Shown here: positions 42,922-53,425 of the stretch, in pieces
Numbering within the stretch: position 1 is the first letter of the stretch
Layout of the letters: every line of letters begins with the position of its first letter
Source of the DNA: Lactarius indigo
Lineage: Eukaryota; Basidiomycota; Agaricomycetes; Russulales; Russulaceae
Reading direction: 5' to 3'
Assembly (NCBI GenBank): GCA_025766275.1
Contig: JAFKAC010000008.1
Span: 1,178,001 to 1,242,000, forward strand
DNA: 64,000 nt
The notes under the pieces: generated by a model
Database searches by the model: none
Told to the model about the DNA's origin: nothing
Seen by the model: only the letters and a program-made list of their open reading frames with translations
Position numbers and translations under genes: made by a program

Positions 42922-45262
42922 ATGGCTAACTGGGCTGAAAAGGATTTCCTCCCAGCTACTGTACCGCGCAATCAGAGGTTTAGATGGAGGGTGTATGGGC
43001 TTGTCACTCTGCTCGCCGTCCCGGCAGTGCTGCGTTGGGCTCCTCACCTTGGACCGTTCTTATCGAGAGGAGGATTTGGACGCCTCAACGACGCAAATAT
43101 ATGTCCTCAGGCCGATGTCCTCTACCCAAACCGCCACGCGCCGCTCTGGGAGAGGCTTGGAAATGATTTTAGTCAGGGTGCATTTACTTTGAGAGCGGCG
43201 GAATGGCTCGGAGGCGCAGTGCGTGTTCCGTGAGTAGCCGCTCTCCGTTCGACGCCTTGTTATTGAGTTTCCCAGTACGGAATCCTACGACAAGATGGAC
43301 CCAGTCGGTGTGGACGAGCGATGGGAAGCTTTCGGGCCGTTTCACGACTACCTCCTTCGGTCATTTCCCCTTACGTGTGTGATAACCTATTTTCGAAAGT
43401 GAGGACGAATTATCATCATGACCTTGCACATCACACCAGCCACGAGACTTTAACACTCACCAAAGTCAACACGTATGGATTGCTCTATGAGTGGAAGGGA
43501 TCGGACGACAGTCTCAAACCTCTCCTTTTAGCCGCTCATCAAGGTTAGTCTGGCCACGAACCTCAGGCTCTGAAATCACTAGGCATAACACTTGATAGAC
43601 GTGGTTCCTGTCGACCCCAAGACCGTCGACCAGTGGAAATATCCCCCCTATTCTGGCCATTATGATGGTATATTCTAGTCTTGTCTTCAGGTGCTAGAGA
43701 ACTCAGGATGGGTTTTCCATAGGCGAGTCCATCTGGGGAAGAGGAAGCGCCGATGACAAGAGTGGATTGATCGGCATATTGTATGTGGTATTTTGTCCCT
43801 CCCCTACCGCAAAAATGAGGTTAATTCCAAACAGCTCATCTGTCGAGACTTTACTCGAGAAAGATTTCAAGCCCACCAGGACCATTGTTCTCGCATTCGG
43901 ATTTGATGAAGAGGCTAGCGGCTTGCAGGCCAGTAATACCCCACTTTCTACTTCCGCGACTTTGCATACGGTCCTGACTCTGTTCTGACAGGGTGCTCAA
44001 AGACTGTCCCAGGCACTATTGAAAAAGTATGGCGAAAACTCCTTCGCGCTCCTCGTAGACGAGGGCGGTGAGTACTAGGAATATGGTCACCGATCGCTTG
44101 CACTTATCTGGTTTGTAGGTGGGATCGCCGAAGTAGGGGGCTCTGTCATTGCCGTCCCCGGCACCGCCGAGAAGGGGTATCTCGACGCCATGATGACGGT
44201 CTCTACTGCGGGTGGTCATTCTAGCGTCCCGCCCTCTCATACTGTCGGAGCTCCTTTTTTGTTCTGTAGTACGCGATCTAATCGTTCCTCACAGAGCATT
44301 GGCATTCTCTCCCGTCTCCTGGTCGAGTTCGAAGCCAATCCGATCAAACCTCAGCTCGATCGTGACACTCCTGTTTACGACCTTCTGCAGTGTGTGGGGC
44401 AGCACGCCAAGGGGTTCCCGGGACATTTACGCGCACTTATCAAGACATCTATTCATTCTGACAAGGCACTGCGCAAACTGGAGGCGGAATTGATCAAAGA
44501 CCAAGAGATTAAATCGTTGATTGGTACTACACAAGCGATAGACCTCATTCAAGGTGGGGTGAAGACGAACGCGCTGCCTGAGGGAGCTTGGGCAGTCGTC
44601 AATCACCGGATTGCTACGCAAAGGTTCGATCGTGAGCCATTTCTTTAATCACGCTACTCATGCCAAGCTTGCAGCTCTGTTGCCGCTGTCAAACGGCGCG
44701 ATACTGACATCCTGAAGCACCTGGCGAATGAGTTCAATCTCACGTTCACTGCCTTCGGCGAGGACATCACCCCCGAGGGTGTTTCCAGTGCAGGCAAGCT
44801 CTCTTTGACGGACGCCTGGGAATCTGGGTTGGAGCCAGCTCCGGTGACACCTACGGACGAAGACTCAGCTCCGTGGCAATTGTTGAGCGGGACGATCAAG
44901 GCAACTTACAATGCTCACCGAGGACTTGAAGGTGCGGACAATATATTCGTAAGCCCCGGAGTCATGAGTGGAAACACGGGTTAGTGTATTCCTTGGTTAG
45001 CCTTTCGTTGACGGCTGACGTGCAGCTGCAGACACGAGGTACTACTGGAAGCTCACTCCACACATCGTACGCTATAGTCACGTAAGCGGAGTGGACTCTA
45101 GTACCATACACACCGTGAACGAACGTATGTTGTATTTCTTTCATTTTCTGACTGGGATCAGTCATTCACCCATGGGCAGATATCGGTATAGACGACCTTG
45201 TGGAAATGATCAAGTTCTTCACCATGTTGATTCTCAACGTGGATGAAACTACGACGTTCTAA
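42922..45262 (+). CDS. M20 zinc metallopeptidase, carboxypeptidase S-like, copy 3 (intact)
   Basis: Twelve exons (42922-43229, 43276-43374, 43440-43543, 43599-43667, 43723-43780, 43835-43928, 43992-44067, 44119-44243, 44295-44623, 44675-44979, 45032-45124, 45180-45262); 580 residues. The N-terminus MANWAEKDFLPATV precedes one membrane segment (GLVTLLAVPAVL), as in carboxypeptidase S, which reaches the vacuole through the secretory path. Two-zinc site: AAHQD (His, Asp), GRGSADDKSG (bridging Asp), FGFDEEASG (catalytic Glu and Zn Glu), LLVDEGG (Zn Asp) and IHTVNE (final His). It should cleave C-terminal or dipeptide substrates, releasing amino acids. Intron 43929-43991 has a GC donor. It shares a 217-bp stretch with copy 2 in which I found no difference. 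Confidence 0.92.
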
Positions 45263-45515
45263 ACATAGGTCTGGCTGGGTAGTAGTCACGTGGCTGTATC
45301 AATGACGTTGGGTTCGGAAGCTTCCGGTAATATACTTGTGGGGTTAAACAGCGATCCAGAACCGTAGGCCCAATTCACAGCCATGTCTTGAATGTCAGCT
45401 CAGCCCACCAATCCTGAAACTCCTACAACTGGCCCTTTTCAGTCCTTTTTTCCCACTGAAATCTTTTTTTTTTTCCCTCTGAATCGAGGACACAAATAAA
45501 GGTAAATAAGGGACC
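45263..45515. promoter_or_regulatory. Upstream region of the ZAP1-like gene
   Basis: 253 bp between the copy-3 stop and the ATG at 45516. It has a long T/C run (cttttttttttttccctctg near 45464) and aaataaaggtaaataag just before the ATG. No perfect zinc-responsive element (ACCTTNAAGGT) was found by eye. Confidence 0.3.
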
Positions 45516-47732
45516 ATGTCTTGTTGTGCTGAAGCTAAACGCGGAGGACCCGCCCAGTCGCCGTTACTGCTACACATGGCTCGTCTCTTCACACCTGCCA
45601 CTGGCAACGATCCCCACCGCATAATGGACCTGTCAAACCGCGCTTGTCCTGAGTGCGTCCCCGACTGTGACGATGTAGCTTGTGTCGGTGACGATCGTTG
45701 CACCGAGCAATGTGTCATTGTCGCCTGTGCTGACCCAGAACACGGTGATACGCCGTGTTCTGAAGATATCTGCGAATCCGCTTGTGTGGATCCTGAACAC
45801 TGCTTTCTGGTGAGCCTTCTCTCACGACACACCCTCATAACATTTGACACCCACTCTTCAGCCGGTACACCAACCAATAGCTTGTGAAACACATCAAAAT
45901 ACGCCTTGTGCGCAAAGCGGATGCAGCCTATTGTGCGGATATACCTGTGATGATCCGGAGAACTGCTCCTTGGCTGGTGTAGTAAGTCCAAGTAAATTAT
46001 CGCCGCTCCTCCTATTCTGAGCTTCGTTCGAGCCTGCCCATGTTCCTGCTCCGTGCTATCACTCGACAGCAGACAAAGCATATTCACCTCGTTCGCAATC
46101 CGCAGACTTTGACGTGTCCATGGAAGCCTTTTTATGTTCCTGTCGTGGCGAATCGCCCCTCCGAGACGACCTTTTACCCACCAAAAACCCGCGCGATCCC
46201 TATGTCGGCCCCTCTCCATCTCTTTCCGCCATAACGTCGCTATCTGATAGCAACACACTCTCCTCTACATTCAGTACACCATCGCAACCCACCGCATATA
46301 TCCCCCCACTCTACATACAACACTCACCAGCAGCGATCGCTCACGCAGAACATACCTGCTTGTGGAATGGTTGTCGCTCTAGCTTTTCCTCGCTCGCAGA
46401 GCTGGTCTCTCATGTTAACCTTTCTCACCTGAACGTGTACTTATCTGAGCCTCCTGATCCCTTTGCGACATCGTCTTTGCGATTCAGCTCCGAGATGCTC
46501 GGAATTTCATGTCAATGGGATAATTGTCATGAGTACTCTTCCGCTCCTGTGGCCCCCTCAGGTGGCTTGGCGTTCGGTAACGCACTCAATTCTCTAACCG
46601 GTCACCTTCTGCACGACCATCTTGGCTTACAAGGCTCTCCCGGAAACCATAGTGCGGTTGCAATTGATAACCCTACCATTGCGAACGCGATATTACCAAT
46701 TCAAGAATCTGAACCCGTCCGTGATGTGGAGGTCCGGGACCAAGAGCAGAGCTCTCGCCTACAAACCGATAAACAGCAGAGTGAGGCGTCGGATGGAAGC
46801 GTGAAGCGACGCGACATACCCAAGGGACATAGAGCGGACGAACGCCCACTGCCAGCCGAGGACAAAACGTCAAGTCCCACGTTGGACGGCCCCGAGAGGT
46901 GTTGTTGGGGCGGGTGCGGACTTTCGTTCGCGAGTGTCGATGACCTCATGAACCACCTCACGGTTGATCACGTCGGCTCAGGCAAAAACCACTATGAATG
47001 TTTTTGGAGCGGCTGCGAACGAAGTGGGGAGAAAGGGTTCTCAAGCAAGCAAAAAGTGTGCCGACACTTGCAGGTTCGCTTTCGTTTTCGTGTTTTCGAG
47101 ATTTAAAGTGATCGAGCTCCTACAGATGCATACGGGACACAAACCATTCCAATGTAAACTCTGCAAGCAACATTTCTCCGAGGCGGCGACGCTGCAACAA
47201 CACATGCGTCGCCATACTCAAGAAAGTGTGTGACATCCCCCTTCTTGGTTTGTGACTGCTAATTTCTACCTAGAACCCTATCTATGCGATGTCCCCGGCT
47301 GCGGCAAGGCTTTTGCCATAGCCGGAGCCCTCACAATACACCGGCGAACGCACATGGGTCTGAAGCCTTTCAAGTGCAAATACTGCGAGCGGTGCGTATC
47401 GTACAGCCAACTCCCCTTAGAAAGCATCTAATGACGCCGCGCATTAGGGCTTTTTCCGAGTCATCCAACCTTTCCAAGCACGTGAGTACCACCCGCGCCT
47501 CATGCATTAATATGATTTTGATCTTGGGCTACATACAAAGATGCGAACGCACACCGGCGTTCGCCCATATGTGTGCGAAGAACCTGGCTGCGGGAAAGCG
47601 TTTGCCCGTCCTGACCAGTTCACCCGACATCAGGGCGTCCACTCAAGACGACATCGTACTATTGGACCCGTGCATGAAAACGAGACCTACCCGCCTCCAC
47701 ATCAGAGACCATCGAACTCGGTGACCGTATAG
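45516..47732 (+). CDS. ZAP1: Zinc-responsive transcription factor, ZAP1/ZafA-like
   Basis: Model: 45516-45809, 45862-45976, 46070-47073, 47126-47225, 47274-47391, 47448-47481 and 47541-47732; 618 residues. The N-terminus is Cys-rich: CPECVPDCDDVAC, CVDPEHC, CSLLCGYTCDDPENC. Zinc-finger-like units follow: CLWNGCRSSFSS...H, CQWDNC, CCWGGCGLSFAS...H, CFWSGC. At the end come four canonical C2H2 fingers: CKLCKQHFSEAATLQQHMRRH, CDVPGCGKAFAIAGALTIH, CKYCERAFSESSNLSKH and CEEPGCGKAFARPDQFTRH. This layout matches ZAP1/ZafA, which activates zinc uptake genes when zinc is low and senses zinc through Cys/His-rich parts. The splice from exon 2 to exon 3 is uncertain (donor gtgtag). It lies inside the zinc-peptidase cluster. 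Confidence 0.87.
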
Positions 47733-47848
47733 GGGTCGTATTCGTTTGGAGGTTTATGACACCATTATGACATGTTTTCGTTTTCGTTTTCTTCATCTTT
47801 TGTAACATAGTGTTACCCATCAATGTACCCAGAGGATATTCAGCATCA

Positions 47849-48779
47849 TCAGATTCGGGCGGGCATTCTCTTGAGTAGAAAGCCGTATGGAAAGCCGGGT
47901 TTCCTACATATATCCTCGAGTGCCCTTGCAAAGGCGTCGACTACGGGCGCCTTTTCCTCGGGCCCACATTTCCAATGCTCCGACTGCTTGACCTGAGTGG
48001 CGTCATCTGCTGTCAGCAACATGAAAGGCCGCAAACTGGGTTGCAGCACAAGCAGTCCGCGTACGTCATCCGTCTCTAGCCTCTGCAGCGCAGGGCATGC
48101 GCGGGCTACGTCAACGACGAATGCGGGACATGCGCCGTGTATCTTCAGGGTCCGCACGCCAGGCATGGGAAGGGCGCAACGCCTCAAGTAGCTCTGACGT
48201 AAGTGTTGGGTGAAGAGGGAAGGCGTCGAGAAGCAGAGCTCGAGAGACCGCACGCGCGAAGGAAGGTTTACCAGGCGAGCATGTTCGAGCTCGCGCGTGA
48301 AGGACCACCCGGTGTAGTGCAGCGCGACACGGTGGAGGGCTGGTGCGAGCGCGTCGCGGTTAGTATTGATAGCGCGCAGAATAGTCTCCATCGCACGCGT
48401 CGTCGGGTTGGAAGACTCGTACAGCTGGAACACGCCAGACGATGACGATAACGGGGATGGGTCGTAGATGTGAAATGTGATGCTGTTGCACGTTCGCAAA
48501 TTGAGTAGGCTACTGTCGGAGGCGCAGTCGTGAGCTGCGGATTGCAGGAGCGAGAGGAAATGCGCGGCGTAAGCTGGGGAAGATTACGTGTGCGTCGCGA
48601 AGGAACAGGGGACCAGCTATCGCACGGAATGCTCTGCAAACCAATGGGAGGGCGAAGAGGAGGTCGTGACGCTCTGTCCGCGAAAGAGGGAGGGACCACG
48701 CCTCTTCGAGGATCTTGTAGCCTAGCTCCATTGGAAGTGTGTGTAGACGTGGATCGTCTGCCATGGCGGGGTCGGTCAA
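47849..48779 (-). CDS. F-box-like protein, apparent frameshift or short intron
   Basis: The N-terminus from the ATG at 48779 reads LHTLPMELGYKILEEAWSLP, an F-box-like helix, followed by VCRAFRAIAGPLFLRDAHV. The rest (frame ending at 47849) reads SLLNLRTCNSITFHIYDP, with leucine-rich stretches such as VRSLELCF and VRTLKIHG. The two parts are in different frames. Dropping one base near 48575 joins them as HVIFP then AYAAHFLSLLQS, which resembles this fungal family; alternatively a 43-nt intron (donor after AIA) would do so. A TATATATA box lies 48 nt upstream of the ATG, so expression is plausible. About 310 residues if joined. Confidence 0.65.
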
Positions 48780-48826
48780 GAGGGCGGGAAAGTTCGTCGT
48801 GTGCCCTCAACGGGTGGACGCAAAGG

Positions 48827-48834
48827 TATATATA
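48827..48834 (-). promoter_or_regulatory. TATA box of the F-box-like gene
   Basis: The palindromic word tatatata is centred about 50 nt upstream of the minus-strand ATG at 48779. Confidence 0.55.
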
Positions 48835-49761
48835 GGGGGCTTTGCTGTCCCGTGCTCATACCTCACCCGAATGACGACTGGAGTGGTTGGATTGGCGTAC
48901 GCTGTACGTGTCACGGGGAAATTCGCCACGGACCATTGGTGTGCGAGGATATGGCTGATCAGCGTAGATTTCAGGCGCGAGTGGCCCATCCCAGGCAATC
49001 ATCTGCGAATTTCAAGTTGCTTCCCAAATTGGAGACCCGTGCAGGATCCGGTCCGAGTCCAACGCATGCCCAAGTCTAGAGTTCACTTGAATAGAAATCT
49101 ATGGACCTGGAACACCACCCGATAAGTACCTGCGGGTTTCCCAGAACCCCCATCTAGGCATGGCCATGACTCGGAGCGATCACGGACCCTTGCTGGATGA
49201 GCTTTGGTGATTCGAGTAGCGGAGCTTCAAGTTACGTTTCCAACCCCACCAACGGGGCGACTCCGATAGCGTCATACATTTGCCCCAATTACAACGCAGA
49301 GCTAAGGTCGAAACCGAAGATATTCAATCTCGATCGTTGTCCGAACCGTTGCGCTTTGGCGCATGACGCATCATCAACCTATACCTCTCGCTCGTCGGGA
49401 GGTCTTGTACTGAAATTGAGTCTAGACTTATATCCATGGGATACAGGTGACGTGTTGCACAGTTTTGCACCTTGCGGTACATCTAATTTAAGAAATGAAA
49501 GTAATCATATGCCAGTTTCAAGGCCGGTTCATGATCACAGTCGTGGGCCGGTCAGTACTACCACACTTCAAGCATCTTCTCTAAGATTTTTTATAAGTAC
49601 TAATGTCAATCAAGAGTAGTGCACACTGGCGTGCAATACATAATATGATACAGTCAGTAAAAAAAACCGTAGTTTGCCTACTATTATAAGACAGAAAGTC
49701 GAGTGAAGGGTCAGTGGGTGGGGCAACACCCAGTCACCCGCCTCCCAGGCCAGGTCACCGA
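48835..49761. other. Intergenic region
   Basis: It lies between the F-box-like gene and the 3' end of M20 copy 4. The plus ORF at about 49197-49619 has no recognisable motif or conserved splice neighbours and is not called. Confidence 0.35.
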
Positions 49762-52133
49762 TTAGAACGCCGTGGTTTCATCTACGTTGAGAATCAAGGT
49801 AGAGAAAAACCTGATCATCTCCACAAAGTTGTCGGCCCGGATGTCTGCCCAGATATGAATCATTGCGACACCAATCAGAAAATACAAAAGATACAACATA
49901 CGTTCGTCTACGGTGTGCATGGCATTACTCTCAACTGCGCTTTGATGATTATAGCGTACAATGTGCTGGGTGAGCTTCCAATAGGACATCGTGTCTGTGA
50001 CAGCAAGTTAACCTTCCGTCAGTTGAAGGCTGACCAAGGAATATATACCCACCCGTATTTCCACCCATAATTCCAGGACTCACGAATATATTGTCCGCAC
50101 CTTCAAGACCACGGTGAGTATTGTAAGTGGCCTTGATCGTCCCGCTCAACAATTGCCACGGAGCTGAGTCTTCCGTAGGTGTCACCGGAGCTGGCTCCAA
50201 CCCAGATTCCCAGGCATCCGTCAAGGTAAGCTTGCCTGCAGTGGGAGTACCTGAAGGGGTGATGTCCTCGCCGAAGGCAGTGAACGTGAGATTGAACTCC
50301 TTTGCCAAATGCTTCAGGATGTTAGTATCGCGCTGTTGTATGGCAGAAACAGAGCTGCAAACTCAGCATGAGTAACGCGATTCTAAGGAATGATTTTACG
50401 ATCGAACCTCTGTGTAGCAATCCGGTGATTGACGACCGCCCAAGCTTCCTCGGGCAGCGCGTTCGTCTTCACCCCACCTTGAATAAGGTCAATTGCTTGT
50501 GTAGTACCAATCAACGATTTGAATGCTTGGTCTTTGATCAATTCCGCCTCCAGTTTACGCAATGCCCTGTCAGAATGTATTGATGACTTGATAAGTGCGC
50601 GCAGGTGCGCTGGGAACTCCTTGGTATGCTGTCCTACACATTGCACGGTGCCATAAACGGGAGTGCCGCGGTCGAGCTGAGGTTTGATCGGGTTGGCTTC
50701 GAACTCGACTAGGAGGCGTGAGAGAATGCCAATACTCTGTGAGGAACGATTAGAACACGTAGCGAAACGAAGAAGACACGGAACAGTATGAGGGGGCGGA
50801 ATGCTAGAATGACCGCCGGCAGTAGAAACCGTCACCATAGTGTCGGCATATCCCTTCTCGGCGGTACTGGCGATGGCAACGACAGAGCCCCCTATTTCGT
50901 CGAACCCACCTACGAACGAAATAAGTGTGAGTTATTGTAAAGTATCTTCCCAGTACTCACTGCCCTCGTCCACGAGGAGTGCGAAAGAGTTCTCGCCATA
51001 CTTTTTCAACAATTCTTGGGACAGTCTCCTACCACCCTGTCAGAACAGAGTCATGATCACACGCTTAATTGTAGAAATAGAAAGAGTAATATTATTGACC
51101 TGCATGCCGGTGGCCTCTTCATCAAAGCCAAATGCAAGAACGATGGTACGGGTGGGCTTGAAGTTCTTCTCTAGTAATGTCTCGACAGATGAGCTGCTTA
51201 AAATTAACCTCATTTCCGCGCTAGGAGAGACAGAATTACACATACAGAATTCCAATCAACCCGCTCTTGTCGTCGGTACTACCTCGTCCCCAGACCAACT
51301 CGCCTATGGAAAACCATCTTGAGTTCGCTAGCACACAAAGACGTGACTAATGTATACCGTCATAATGCCCAGAATAAGGGGGATATTTCCACTGGTCGAC
51401 GGTCTTGGGATCGACAGGAACAACATCTATCAAAAGGTGTTAGGCTCAGTGATAGCCGCGATCCGTGACCGAACCTTGATGAGCGGTCAAAAGGAGCGGT
51501 TTGAGAGTGTCGTCTGACCCTTTCCACTCGTAGAATAATCCATACGTGTTGACTTTGGTAAGTGTTAGGGTCTCGTGGCTAGTGTGATGTGCAAGATCAT
51601 GATGTTCACTCGCTTGCTCCTTGTTCGTTTGGAAGATACGTTGTCACATACGTCAGGGGAAATGATCGAAGGAGGTAATCGTGAAACGGTCCAAAAACCT
51701 CCCATCGCTCGTCCACACCGATGGGGCCCATGTTGTCGTAGGATTCTGTACTTTTTCCGACAAAAAGGACTCAGTAACGAGACGCTGAAAGGAGGACAGC
51801 TACTTACGGAACACGTACTGCGCCTCCGAGCCATTCTACGGCCCTCAAAGTGAACGCGTTCTGATCAAATTCCTTTCCAAGGCTCTTCCAAAGCCGCCCG
51901 TGTCGATCCGGGTAGAGTGCATTAGCCTGAGGACATATATTTGCGTTGTTGGGACGTCTAAATCCTCTTTCGGGTAAGAACAGTCCAAGGTGGGTCGTAT
52001 AACGAAGCGCTATTGGGACGGCAAGCAGAGTGATAAGACCAAGCACCTTCCATCTATGCCTCCGAGGATGCCTTTCTGATATCGGTACAATAACCGGCAG
52101 GGGGTCTTTTTCACCCCAGTTCAGGTTGGCCAT
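49762..52133 (-). CDS. M20 zinc metallopeptidase, carboxypeptidase S-like, copy 4 (inverted, intact)
   Basis: It starts MANLNWGEKDPLPVIV at 52133 and ends VDETTAF with a TAA at 49764-49762. The exon plan is that of copy 3 and all junctions keep the frame by eye, for about 580 residues. One N-terminal membrane segment is present (GLITLLAVPIAL). Zinc and catalytic motifs: LLLTAHQD, RGSTDDKSG, FGFDEEATG, LVDEGS, GGHSSIPPPHT and MHTVDE. The intron after the EE motif has a GT donor, as in copy 1, not GC as in copies 2 and 3. It is more diverged from copies 2 and 3 than they are from each other. It is the mirror image of the tandem array across the ZAP1-like and F-box-like genes. Confidence 0.9.
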
Positions 52134-52349
52134 GGTGGATTAAAACAAACAACGTCAGTCTTGTCGCACCGTGCGGACAACCGCGCCAATACGATTCAGG
52201 GTAGACTGGTGGCCGTCTGTGTATGAAGGCTGAAAGCGGCGTTGAAACAACCCGTGGTCATTAGCAGAGTCTAGACCCAATTTGGTTCGATGCATATTCT
52301 CACGACCCTGTGCGGCCTGTGCGGCCCGAGATATCCTTACTGTAACTCC
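52134..52349. promoter_or_regulatory. Divergent promoter of M20 copy 4 and TMA16
   Basis: 216 bp between the two start codons. It has no clear TATA box. The copy-4 side does not obviously match the upstream flank of copies 2 and 3. Confidence 0.4.
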
Positions 52350-53203
52350 ATGGCACCTACAAAACAGTCCACAAAACAGTCCTCGAAATTCGCAAAAAAA
52401 GAGAAAGTTTTCCATCCAGAATCACGCAAGGCGGAGCAGCTCGCACGCAAGCAGCTCCGGAAAACCAAGCTCGCCGGACACGCAACTAAGCGCGCAAAGC
52501 TGCACTCAGCCAAGGGCAAGTCCGGCTCGTTTTTCTATATTTTATCGTTATCATCGGTAGCGCCTTTTGAAGCATGCCATGGTCGTTGACCGATTACGAA
52601 AAAAAATTGCTAAACTAAAAAATCTCATTCTGAGCGTCCTTAATCTACAGCTGATTTTTACGGGTTTTTCTTCCATGCTATTCCCGAGGAGGAGGCAGAG
52701 CGCGGCGGTGTGCTGACATTACCTGAACTCCACGAACTCGTCGCAGACGTATGGCTCACACGGAACGATGCGGAACTGGAAGAGGAGAGGGCATCGCGAC
52801 GGAAGGGCCGTCCGAAAAGCACGAAGGAGTGCAGGCTGGAGGAGCTCAGGTTGCGCGAAGCAGAGGAGTACCGCACTGGCTTGGGTGAGTTCCTGCCAAA
52901 ACACGCAGCCCTCTCTTCCGTGGCTCTTCGTTATCGAAGTAGTTGAGGGTTTACTCTGACGCCCTTCTCTTTCTCTCTCGCACAAATCTAGAGGTGCCAG
53001 ACCTGACACACCGCGAAAACATCGCCTTGTATCGCACATGGGATCAACGAGAAGTGGCTTTCGTCCAGATGTTGCGTTTTATTCGAATATCAAGCACGAA
53101 TCCAGAATTAGCAAGCGTGTCAAAGCCGGGAAAGCATCCTAGCCTCGCAACGCCGCGGGGTGTCCCTATGGATATCGAGATCGACGGGGCAGAGGCAGAT
53201 TAG
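52350..53203 (+). CDS. TMA16: Translation machinery-associated protein 16
   Basis: Three exons: 52350-52515, 52651-52884 and 52992-53203; 203 residues. The basic N-terminus KEKVFHPESRKAEQLARKQL is the TMA16 signature, followed by ADFYGFFFHAIPEEE, LPELHELVADVWLTRND and a basic RRKGRPKS segment. The C-terminus has VPDLTHREN and LYRTWDQREVAFVQMLRFIR. TMA16 joins nuclear pre-60S ribosome particles. The first intron must use a GC donor (AAGG|GCAAGT); a GT donor two bases later would bring a stop at once. The intron is 135 nt, longer than most here. Confidence 0.9.
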
Positions 53204-53425
53204 ACCATGCCACACACAAAGCGAGTGAGGGTGCAATTTTGGGCGGCGTCGCGTGATATGTGTATTGTCTACAATTGTTCGCGGTATAGACTGTGCTGTA
53301 CAGGGTGGTGATAGTATGCTACAAGATGCTACAAGATATTCTACAAATGAGCCACTCCGGTCCGCAAGAGTCCCTGAAGTCCTTACTCTAGGTATGTAAA
53401 GCTTTCTATACGATCCAATCACGAT

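Noticed and set aside
45395..46258. 287-codon minus ORF opposite the ZAP1-like gene
   Set aside because: Antisense of the cysteine-rich exons and of a pyrimidine tract; no recognisable motif, while the plus strand gives a spliced known protein.
49197..49619. 140-codon plus ORF
   Set aside because: No recognisable domain, composition unlike neighbouring genes, and no supporting promoter or exon structure.
50090..50110. Partial ZAP1-site-like word accttcaagac (and its reverse in the other M20 copies)
   Set aside because: It lies inside the M20 coding sequence (GLEGADN codons) and misses the last two bases of the site; it is explained by protein conservation.
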